From UBA5614 sp963667535 (GTDB taxonomy: Bacteria > Cloacimonadota > Cloacimonadia > Cloacimonadales > Cloacimonadaceae), in assembly GCA_963667535.2 (NCBI GenBank), contig CAXXDU010000002.1, positions 62,001-126,000 on the forward strand: a DNA stretch of 64,000 bases. The letters are read 5' to 3'. Position numbers and translations under genes: made by a program. The notes under the pieces are model-generated. The model saw only the letters and a list, made by a program, of their open reading frames with translations, searched no databases and was not told the DNA's origin. Below, one piece after another: positions 9,212 to 16,834 of this stretch (position 1 is the stretch's first letter; each line of letters begins with the position of its first letter).

Positions 9212-9982
9212 TTAAACCGGCACTAAAATGAGATAATTGAAATCTGTTTTATATCCCATTCTCTTGTAAACCGGTTCTCCCATGGCTGTAGCTTGCAGAA
9301 TAACCCTTTTATGTCCTTTTTTGAAACACCACTGTTCTGCTTCTTTAGTGATTAAAGCTCCCAAGCTGTGTCTGCGGTATTCAGCCTTGACGTAAACCAG
9401 GTAGATTCCGCCACCAACAGATGCGTTAAATGCCATTGATGTAGCTGCCGGAATATCATTTATATAAGCGATGAAAAGTTTGAGTTTATCATTATCCTTG
9501 TAGATAGCCTCATAAATATCATGCAGAGGTTTGCTTACATCAACTTTATCACTCCAAAAACCATTTCCGAGCAGATTTGACCAATCAGCCAATCCCTGCT
9601 CATTACTTACCTGCCTTATAGATAAATCCCAGTCCTGTGGAAGAAGACACTCTATTTTATCTTTGTTTAATCCGATAGATAAAGCCGGAAACTCCCGGAG
9701 AACTTTAAAACCTTTTCGAATGAAATGGTCTATATTACTCTTTTGCTTTCCATCCAGTCTGAACTGGATTTCGCTAGGATATTCATTTGTGATGATTTTA
9801 TCTGCAATTTCGTCAATTATTACATCCGGTAGGTTAGGAGTAATATCGTATATCCGGTTAGGCCAGATGAGTATTTTATCCTTATCTTTGACCCAATGGT
9901 AGTGCTCAAGCTGTCGCCCTGTTTTAAATGGATTTAAAGACATGTAATCAAACAACTGCCAGGCATTTTCATGTGGATTCAA
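9212..9982 (-). CDS. GNAT-family N-acetyltransferase
   Basis: A 256-residue acetyltransferase that should transfer an acetyl group from acetyl-CoA to an amine. The catalytic GNAT fold is in the C-terminal half: a strand ending GGGIYLVYVKAEYRRHSLG, with the acetyl-CoA pyrophosphate loop (R-R-H-S-L-G-A) near residues 203-209, then the R-V-I-L-Q-A-T strand and V-Y-K-R-M-G-Y-K, typical of the family end. The N-terminal half (1-130) is a divergent GNAT-like or lid domain. The start is TTG at 9982, chosen because AGGAGG lies 5 bases upstream. It stands alone, convergent with the TonB cluster. The substrate is unknown. Confidence 0.85.
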   Translation of the reverse strand: MNPHENAWQLFDYMSLNPFKTGRQLEHYHWVKDKDKILIWPNRIYDITPNLPDVIIDEIADKIITNEYPSEIQFRLDGKQKSNIDHFIRKGFKVLREFPALSIGLNKDKIECLLPQDWDLSIRQVSNEQGLADWSNLLGNGFWSDKVDVSKPLHDIYEAIYKDNDKLKLFIAYINDIPAATSMAFNASVGGGIYLVYVKAEYRRHSLGALITKEAEQWCFKKGHKRVILQATAMGEPVYKRMGYKTDFNYLILVPV

Positions 9983-10282
9983 AATATCCTCCTGAGAGAT
10001 TAGACAATCTATAATTATTTATTATCTTTTTGTGCTTTATTTGTCAAGAATTTTCAATGCATTTATTATCCTGAGCATAGAATAATACTAAGCCATTTAA
10101 ATTACGTACGCATCAACCGGATGATACATTCGTTTTTGAAAATTTGACATCAATAAGGGTATTGATGAGTGGACATAACATATTGATTGACATAAAAGAA
10201 CTGCTTTCTTAATACAGGTTTTGATAATGAGTATTTATCCAAATACTGGAATACAGAGGCCGTAATTTGGTGAGGATTATTA
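9983..10282. other. Intergenic region upstream of histidine kinase
   Basis: No gene is seen. TTGACA at 10187-10192, 17 bases before TAATAC at 10210-10215, is a possible but weak sigma-70 promoter for the kinase gene; the -10 box fits poorly. Confidence 0.35.
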
Positions 10283-12049
10283 ATGTTAAGCTTTGACACT
10301 TATTCCTGGCTATTGTTTTTTACAGCGTTTTTATCGTTGGTGATAGCGGTAGATGTTCAGAATAAGAAATTTACTAACGGCAAGATTCCGTTTGTCTCAC
10401 TGATGATGATGATAGCTTTTTGGGCGCTGGCCGGAGCTTTGGAGAATGCCTTCTTAACTCAAGGCACAAAAATACTATTTACTAAGATTGAATATATCGG
10501 CTCACGTTGCACTCCGCTACTGTTTCTCATGTTTGTCATGGGTTTTACAAAATCTAAAAGACTTGATAAGTATCTGCTTTCTTTGTGGATTCTACCGATA
10601 TTAGTGATTATTTTAGCCTTTACCAATGAATATCACGGGTTAGTATGGCGCAGCATCAAAATGAGTGATTTTGTAAACAATAAGCTTGTGTATGTCTATG
10701 GATTTGCACATATGGTTGCCTCACTTTACACAACTCTGCTTTTAATAATCAGTGTAATTTTACTAGTCGAATCCATACAGATATCACCAGAGTATTTTAG
10801 TAAACAGCTAAAGTTCATTCTGGCTGTGTCTTCCATTCCTCTTATTGTTACATTTATTTTCACATCAAATATCCTCCCATTTCAATGGCACGATATCAGA
10901 CCCATGGGCTATATGATATCGGGTTTAATCCTGCTGTTGGGTATCTATAGGTATAACCTGTTTAGTTTAACACCTATTGCCCGGGATGTTTTAGTTGAAC
11001 GTATGCAGGGCTGCGTTTTAGTACTGGATAAACACAGGCATGTAATTGATGCAAATCCTGCAGCTTTGAGATTATTGAAGATTGAGGATGATTGGCTTTG
11101 GAAGAAACTGGACCAACTCTTTCCATCTTTGGATAACTTATTATCCACTCCGGTAGATGATAAAGTAAAAGCATTTGATATATATCTTGGCGAACCTATA
11201 AATGTCTGGTTTGATGTATCAATTTCGGAACTTAAGTCTAAGCATAATCATGTTTTTGGCTATTTACTTATTCTGCGGGATATCACAGCTAAAAAAATGT
11301 ATGAGAAAGTGCTGGAAAACTTTAATGCCAAGTTAACTGCCTCTGAAAGGGAATTGAGAGAGCTAAATCTCCAAAAAAACAAGCTGCTCTCAATTATCGG
11401 TCATGATTTACGTAACCCCTTTCATCAAATCCTGGGATTGTCACAATTAATCGCTCAGGCTGATGATTCTTTGGATAAAGCTGAATTAAAATCTATGGGT
11501 GAAATGTTGTACCAAAGCGCTCGTAAGGGAGATTACATCCTTAAAAACCTGCTTGAGTGGTCTCAATTGCAGGCAAAAGGTATTCAATTTAATCCCATTG
11601 AAGCTGATTTGAATAAAATCGTAGCTGATGCAATCTCCATGGTAGATTTAATTGCCAAAGAAAAGAAGATTAGTCTTGAATTTGAATGCAAAAAAGAATA
11701 TAAGGCAAGGATAGATAAGCATATGATGCTTACTGTTATCCGCAATCTATTAACTAATGCCGTCAAGTTTTCCCATGAAAACAGTATTATCAAAGTATCC
11801 ATAGACAGGGATGCAGACCACTACATCATAACTGTGGCAGATCAGGGTGTAGGTATTAAACCTGAAGACATTCCAAAATTATTCAGATATGATGAAAAAT
11901 TTTCATTAGCCGGAACTTCCGGAGAACAGGGAACCGGTTTGGGCCTCAGTCTGTGTAAAGATTTTGTAGATAAGCATAAAGGGGAAATCAGGGTTGAGAG
12001 TATTCTCAACCAGGGAAGCAAGTTTATTATCAGCCTGCCTATGTTCTAA
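10283..12049 (+). CDS. Membrane sensor histidine kinase (7TM-PAS-HisKA-HATPase)
   Basis: A 588-residue sensor kinase of the inner membrane. Residues 1-225 hold about seven hydrophobic helices resembling the N-terminal 7TM region of histidine kinases. A PAS domain follows (about 235-335, with GCVLVLDKHRHVIDANPAA). The dimerisation and phosphoacceptor domain has H374 in SIIGHDLRNPFHQ. The ATPase has an N-box (NLLTNAVKFSH), G1 (DQGVGI) and G2 (GTGLGLSLC). A GGTGAGGAT ribosome-binding site precedes the ATG. No response regulator is next to it, so it is an orphan kinase. The signal sensed is unknown. Confidence 0.93.
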   Translation: MLSFDTYSWLLFFTAFLSLVIAVDVQNKKFTNGKIPFVSLMMMIAFWALAGALENAFLTQGTKILFTKIEYIGSRCTPLLFLMFVMGFTKSKRLDKYLLSLWILPILVIILAFTNEYHGLVWRSIKMSDFVNNKLVYVYGFAHMVASLYTTLLLIISVILLVESIQISPEYFSKQLKFILAVSSIPLIVTFIFTSNILPFQWHDIRPMGYMISGLILLLGIYRYNLFSLTPIARDVLVERMQGCVLVLDKHRHVIDANPAALRLLKIEDDWLWKKLDQLFPSLDNLLSTPVDDKVKAFDIYLGEPINVWFDVSISELKSKHNHVFGYLLILRDITAKKMYEKVLENFNAKLTASERELRELNLQKNKLLSIIGHDLRNPFHQILGLSQLIAQADDSLDKAELKSMGEMLYQSARKGDYILKNLLEWSQLQAKGIQFNPIEADLNKIVADAISMVDLIAKEKKISLEFECKKEYKARIDKHMMLTVIRNLLTNAVKFSHENSIIKVSIDRDADHYIITVADQGVGIKPEDIPKLFRYDEKFSLAGTSGEQGTGLGLSLCKDFVDKHKGEIRVESILNQGSKFIISLPMF

Positions 12050-12078
12050 AGCTCTCCTATCCAGCTTTCAACACCTAA

Positions 12079-14544
12079 TTATATAAACAGATTTATATTT
12101 GCCTGCTCTGCTTCGGAAAGATAGGTAGCTACACCGCCTATTTTGACAGTATCCAGTAACTCTTCTTTAGTTACACCCATAATATCCATCGACATCTGGC
12201 AGCCAATCATTTCTACACCTGCGTGGATAGCCTGCTGTATCATCAGTTCCAAAGAATCAACTCCCTTTTGTTTCATGCGAAATCGCATAAGTTTAGCACC
12301 GATACCCCAGAAGTTAATCTGTGAGAGTCCCAGTCCAAGACTGCTACCCGGTAGCATCATGCCAAACATCTTGCCCATCAGGTCTTTCTGGGCTGAAGGC
12401 TTGTGTTGTTTTTTTATTACGTTCAACCCCCAGAAGGTGAAGAACATAGTAACTTTCTTACCGGTTGTGGCAGCGCCATTGGCTATGACAAAAGAAGCCA
12501 GAGCTCTGTCCAGATCATCGCTGAAGACAACTATTGTTTTATTCTTGCCTGCAGACATGGCAAAATGTTCATTAGTCTCTTTGGCTTTCTGAATCTCTGC
12601 GACAATAGTGCCTACACCTTCTTCCAGTTTAATCAGCTTGTTTCCGGTCATTTTACACCAGGCGGGCACGTCTTTGGCAAAACCAGCATCGGAAGATGTT
12701 ATACGAATTATGTCGCCGTATTCAACCTTATCTATCTCTTTTTTGAGACGCATGATGGGTCCGGGACATTGCAATCCGCAGGCATCAACAATAATTACTT
12801 TATTCTCTGTGTGCGGTTTATCGGGGTTATATTGGTAGAGATTATCATCTTTGCCAATTGTATCATTTTCAAAGATATCCTCGTTGCTTTGTTTCTGGGT
12901 GGCGTGCTCATAGGTTTTGTAACCACCGGTGAGATTATATACTTCGCTAAAGCCTGACTGCATCAGAATGCGCGAAGCTAAATAGCCACGATGTCCGGCT
13001 GCGCAGTAGATTACTATTGTCTTGTCTTGGGGCAGTTCACTCATCCTGGCTCTCAAATCATCTACGGGAATATTGATGGATGGTCTTATATTGCCAAGCT
13101 GAAACTCTTCGTCAGTGCGAACATCAACCAATACAGTGTTGCTGTAATTGAGTTTTTCGATTTCCCACCAATGTACTATCTTCACCAGACCGTTAATGAT
13201 ATTCTCTGCTACAAATCCTGCTATATTGACCGGGTCTTTGGCAGATGAAAATGGAGGTGCATAGGCGTGCTCGATTTTTTCCAAATCAAAGATTGTCTCG
13301 TTATGTTTTATACTGGCTGCAATCAAATCTATACGTTTATCTACTCCTTCATAACCAACAATCTGTGCTCCGAAAAGCTTTCCGGTAACCGGAGCAAAGA
13401 TAATCTTGATTGTCATAGGCAGGGAATTGGGATAATATCCAGCATGGGAAGCAGCATGAATTATTGAAGAAAGGTAGGGTATCCCTTCTGCTTTAAGTAC
13501 TTTTTCTGAAGCTCCGGTCGAAGCTACGGTAATATCAAACACCTTGGCTATACCTGTTCCGATGGAGCCTTCATATTGACGTATATTGCCTTTAGCTATG
13601 TTATCAGCACAAATCCTGCCTTGCTTATTGGCGGGTCCTGCCAGATAATGTGTCATCGGCTTGCCGGTAATCGGACTCAAGAAACTGATAGCATCACCAA
13701 CAGCATAAATATCCTTATCTGCTGTTTGCATATATTCATTTACCACAATGCTTTTATTGACTCCCAGTTCCAGTCCTGCATCGCCGGCAAGATGACTATC
13801 GGGACGTACTCCGATAGAGAGAAGTACCATATCTGCTTTGAGTTCTTTTCCGCTTTGTAATTTCACCAGTAGCGCTTCTCCATCTCTGGAAAAAGAATTG
13901 ACTGCATCTTTTAGATAAAACTCAACTTGCTTGGTCTTCAAATGCTGATGCACTTCCGCAGCCATTTCATAATCCATAAAAATCATCATCTGGTCTGCCA
14001 GTTCAACTATCGTCACGAAGATACCCAGATGCCGAAGGTTTTCAGCCATTTCCAGCCCAATATATCCTGCTCCGACTATTATAACCCGGCGGACCTTATG
14101 TGTATCCAGATAGTCCTTGATGGCATCGGTGTCAGGCACACTACGCAGAGTAAAAATGGCTTTGTCATTGATACCGGAAATAGGTGGTCTGAGTGGTTCT
14201 GCCCCCGGAGAGAGTACCAATTTATCATAACTTTCAGTATATTCGATATTCTTCTTCCAGTCTTTGATGAGGATGGTCTTTTCTTTACGGTTGATTTTAA
14301 TTACTTCCTGCCCGATACGTACTTCTACATTCAGCCTTTGTTTAAATGATTCAGGAGTCTGAACAAATAGTCTGTCCCGCTCAGATATCACTCCGCCGAT
14401 GTAATATGGTAACCCGCAATTGGCATAGGATATATACTTTCCTTTTTCAAAGATGATAATCTCAGCTTTTTCATCAAGTCTTCTAAGCCTGGCAGCGGTT
14501 GTTGCTCCGCCTGCCACTCCGCCTACTATTAGATATTTAGACAT
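12079..14544 (-). CDS. CoA-disulfide-reductase-like flavoprotein fused to rhodanese, TusA and DsrE domains
   Basis: An 821-residue cytoplasmic fusion for persulfide or disulfide chemistry. Residues 1-450 are a pyridine-nucleotide-disulfide oxidoreductase: an FAD site (GGVAGGATTAARLRR), the single active Cys43 of CoA-disulfide reductases in YANCGLPYY, the NAD(P)H site near 156-163 (VGAGYIG) and an FAD-binding VGDA near 282-285. A rhodanese domain follows (about 455-550, C514 in VIYCAAGHRG). Next comes a TusA/SirA-like domain (about 583-655, C593 in the CPGP motif), and last a DsrE-like domain (about 668-821, C782). All four candidate sulfur-carrying cysteines are present. GGAG lies upstream of the ATG. 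It probably moves sulfane sulfur between domains; NADH-dependent persulfide reductase is the nearest known activity. Confidence 0.93.
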   Translation of the reverse strand: MSKYLIVGGVAGGATTAARLRRLDEKAEIIIFEKGKYISYANCGLPYYIGGVISERDRLFVQTPESFKQRLNVEVRIGQEVIKINRKEKTILIKDWKKNIEYTESYDKLVLSPGAEPLRPPISGINDKAIFTLRSVPDTDAIKDYLDTHKVRRVIIVGAGYIGLEMAENLRHLGIFVTIVELADQMMIFMDYEMAAEVHQHLKTKQVEFYLKDAVNSFSRDGEALLVKLQSGKELKADMVLLSIGVRPDSHLAGDAGLELGVNKSIVVNEYMQTADKDIYAVGDAISFLSPITGKPMTHYLAGPANKQGRICADNIAKGNIRQYEGSIGTGIAKVFDITVASTGASEKVLKAEGIPYLSSIIHAASHAGYYPNSLPMTIKIIFAPVTGKLFGAQIVGYEGVDKRIDLIAASIKHNETIFDLEKIEHAYAPPFSSAKDPVNIAGFVAENIINGLVKIVHWWEIEKLNYSNTVLVDVRTDEEFQLGNIRPSINIPVDDLRARMSELPQDKTIVIYCAAGHRGYLASRILMQSGFSEVYNLTGGYKTYEHATQKQSNEDIFENDTIGKDDNLYQYNPDKPHTENKVIIVDACGLQCPGPIMRLKKEIDKVEYGDIIRITSSDAGFAKDVPAWCKMTGNKLIKLEEGVGTIVAEIQKAKETNEHFAMSAGKNKTIVVFSDDLDRALASFVIANGAATTGKKVTMFFTFWGLNVIKKQHKPSAQKDLMGKMFGMMLPGSSLGLGLSQINFWGIGAKLMRFRMKQKGVDSLELMIQQAIHAGVEMIGCQMSMDIMGVTKEELLDTVKIGGVATYLSEAEQANINLFI

Positions 14545-14668
14545 ATTTTCTCCAGTCTAGTGTTTGTTTCTTATTACATAATAAATGAAATAAACTGCCA
14601 GGCAAATGTTGATTTATTAAACAGAATTATATATAATCTTTCTCCATGCAGTTATCCATGTCCTGCAA

Positions 14669-16045
14669 TTATTTGAGGATGAGGATTTTTCTGGATTGGT
14701 GAAATGATTGCGAATCCAGCTTCAGGTAGTATACGCCAGATGCAATAGTCCTCCCTTCGTTGTCTAGACCATTCCAAACAATATTTTTTTCACTCTTTGC
14801 ATCGATTATCCAGTCTGTCAGCTTTTGTCCTTTGCTGTTATAGACCTTTAAAGTAAGAGATTCTAATGAAGGATTGGAGATTTTAATATTAGTTGCTGTC
14901 ATACAGGGATTGGGAAACACGCTAAATAGAGGTTTCGGAATAAGGTTATAATTGTCCTCATTGGCTGTGGAATCATAGACCGTAACCATAAAGACATCAT
15001 TCACAATATGAAAGTAATCATCTGTGCACTGTAAAAAACATGCCGTTGTGCCTGTCCACCCCTGAACCGGAATTAAACTAAGCAGACCATTTTGGATTGA
15101 ACCGTTGATGTGTCCGGGTGCATTATGAAATGATAAGGTTAGTACATCATTATCAGCATCAAGAAAGACATCGTTCACGTTTATGGTGTAACATGTAGTA
15201 TCCATGCTGAAGCTCAAATCAGGAATGGGGTTGATAATTTGCGGAGGGTTATCATCAACGGTGATACAATTATTAACCGTATAAGTATGTGTTCTGCCGC
15301 TTTTTGTAACTGTTAAAGATACTGGATATTGTGCATGAAAAGTAAAAGTCCATTCGGGATTCTGCAAATTACTGTCTGTAACTCCGTCGTTATTAAAATC
15401 CCACGCCCAACCAGTGGGATTACCCAATGAGTATTCTGTAAAAGACACATCCAAAGGACCATAACCATTTGGGGGTGTTGCCTGAAAGTAGGCTCTGAGT
15501 CCCACTCCCGAATTAAGTAAAAGTGAATGTGTCCAAATGAAGTCAGGTGCTCCGTTTACGTACCAGTCATAATCAGCTATTGTATATCCATTCCCTGGCC
15601 ATGGATCCATTAAATAAAGATTATTGTGGTCATATCCATAACAGTCGATAAAATGTCCACCGCCATCACTCCAGCCAATCCTGGTAACAAAGGGCTGCAG
15701 AGAATCTATCTCAGTAGCTACTTGTGACATAGTCAGAGCGTTAACTGTTTCTCCAAAGACTGATTGCAATCCGGCAAAATGGTCTAAAATCAAATTTATC
15801 CCATTACGGGTAGGTAATACATCGTAACCCCAAAGATAATTCCAGGTATTACTACCTTCTGTTCCATACCAGGCAATTTCATTTTGAGTAACCGGCAAAT
15901 TATAATAATGAAAGATAGATTGCGTTGCCCCGGCCCAGCACCATTGGTCATGCTCCTGAACACTGAGAGGAAAGTTTAACACGGTAGAACTTAAACAAAG
16001 CCAGCAGGTGACGAAAAGCAAAATAAGCATCAGTTTAGTTTTCAT
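14669..16045 (-). CDS. Secreted papain-like (AvrRpt2/C39-like) cysteine protease with PKD and sorting domains
   Basis: A 458-residue exported protease. After a signal peptide (1-20) comes a papain-like domain of the AvrRpt2/C39-like group: Gln34 and Cys36 in QWCWAGATQS, His131 in GGGHFIDCYGY and Asp147 in LYLMDPWPG make a complete catalytic set. A PKD-type domain lies at about 185-265 (GWAWDFNNDGVTDS), then a cadherin-like or Ig-like domain (about 268-358). A FlgD-like C-terminal sorting domain follows (about 372-458, with VYNSKGQKLTDW, ASGVYYLKL, ending RKILILK). The start overlaps the end of the upstream gene by 11 bases, so the two are translated together; the partner may act as propeptide, chaperone or inhibitor. 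Substrates are unknown. Confidence 0.88.
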   Translation of the reverse strand: MKTKLMLILLFVTCWLCLSSTVLNFPLSVQEHDQWCWAGATQSIFHYYNLPVTQNEIAWYGTEGSNTWNYLWGYDVLPTRNGINLILDHFAGLQSVFGETVNALTMSQVATEIDSLQPFVTRIGWSDGGGHFIDCYGYDHNNLYLMDPWPGNGYTIADYDWYVNGAPDFIWTHSLLLNSGVGLRAYFQATPPNGYGPLDVSFTEYSLGNPTGWAWDFNNDGVTDSNLQNPEWTFTFHAQYPVSLTVTKSGRTHTYTVNNCITVDDNPPQIINPIPDLSFSMDTTCYTINVNDVFLDADNDVLTLSFHNAPGHINGSIQNGLLSLIPVQGWTGTTACFLQCTDDYFHIVNDVFMVTVYDSTANEDNYNLIPKPLFSVFPNPCMTATNIKISNPSLESLTLKVYNSKGQKLTDWIIDAKSEKNIVWNGLDNEGRTIASGVYYLKLDSQSFHQSRKILILK

Positions 16046-16658
16046 GATTTGCCCCTGTACTGCTATCTTTATCTAGAGATATGTACATTTCATTCAACGC
16101 ATCTTGCATTGAAGTCAGATTTATATAATTTACCGGCTTGCTGTTCTGATTGAATTGAATCCGCGTACAATTGTCAAATGATGCATTGGATACAGAGAAG
16201 TAGTATCTCTGCAAGGGAAGAACCCGGATAATTCTGACATCATTACCGCTCCAGGTTTGCCTGATTAGGTCAATTTGTTGAGCCAAATCACGGTAACCGA
16301 TGGAGACGGCTTTCCATTCTCCTTTGGTAAAATCAACAGCAAGCATGCATTTGTAATGATTATTTACCGACAGAGGGTAAAGATGCAGGCTATCAGGGCT
16401 TAATAAATCATTAAACTGCTGCTTGTCATACCATTGTTTTATTCTGCTTTCGGATAATGAAAACATCCGGAAACATGGTTCTATTTTAACCTGCTCCGGT
16501 TCAGTTGCATTACTAAATCCAAAATCTTCTAATTGGCTTGTAGGTATACTTTGTATAAACTGATTAAGCTTTTCTTGTGCTGCCTGATCAGGTGTAGAAA
16601 GACTAAAAAGCAGAATGACAGTATGTAAAAAAACAATAATGAACATGACTTTTTTCAT
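16035..16658 (-). CDS. Exported partner protein of the papain-like protease
   Basis: About 207 residues. The longer frame starts with TTG at 16670, but GGGAG sits 5 bases before the ATG at 16658, which also opens a clean signal peptide (MKKVMFIIVFLHTVILLFS). The mature part is unrecognised; it has two cysteines (in EPCFRMF and NHYKCMLAV) and a segment HLYPLSVNNHYKCMLAVDFT that looks beta-rich. It overlaps the protease gene by 11 bases and precedes it, the arrangement expected for a co-exported propeptide-like or inhibitor protein, in the manner of streptopain-type proteases. That role is inference from gene order alone. Confidence 0.75.
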   Translation of the reverse strand: MKKVMFIIVFLHTVILLFSLSTPDQAAQEKLNQFIQSIPTSQLEDFGFSNATEPEQVKIEPCFRMFSLSESRIKQWYDKQQFNDLLSPDSLHLYPLSVNNHYKCMLAVDFTKGEWKAVSIGYRDLAQQIDLIRQTWSGNDVRIIRVLPLQRYYFSVSNASFDNCTRIQFNQNSKPVNYINLTSMQDALNEMYISLDKDSSTGANHEN

Positions 16659-16755
16659 ATCATCTCCCAAATATCTCGAAAGTAGACAATCTTACAATCA
16701 CCATAGAGTCAAGAAAAATCCTTATACCTGGTCTGGCGGGATTAATCAAACAAGC

Positions 16756-16790
16756 AAAGTGACACCCATGATTAAGATGAGTGTCACTTT
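16756..16790 (-). terminator. Hairpin terminator after beta-helix gene
   Basis: A perfect 10-bp inverted repeat (AAAGTGACAC with its complement, 16756-16765 and 16781-16790), extended inward by CAT/ATG, lies 45 bases after the stop of the minus-strand gene at 16835. The T-run after it is broken, so efficiency is uncertain. Confidence 0.55.
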
Positions 16791-16834
16791 TCAATATTAT
16801 TCGCGAAAGATTATCGCTATATACTGCTATAGGG

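Noticed and set aside
12143..12957. 149- and 184-codon plus-strand frames within the oxidoreductase gene
   Set aside because: They are antisense to well-conserved DsrE, TusA and rhodanese motifs, so they are shadows.
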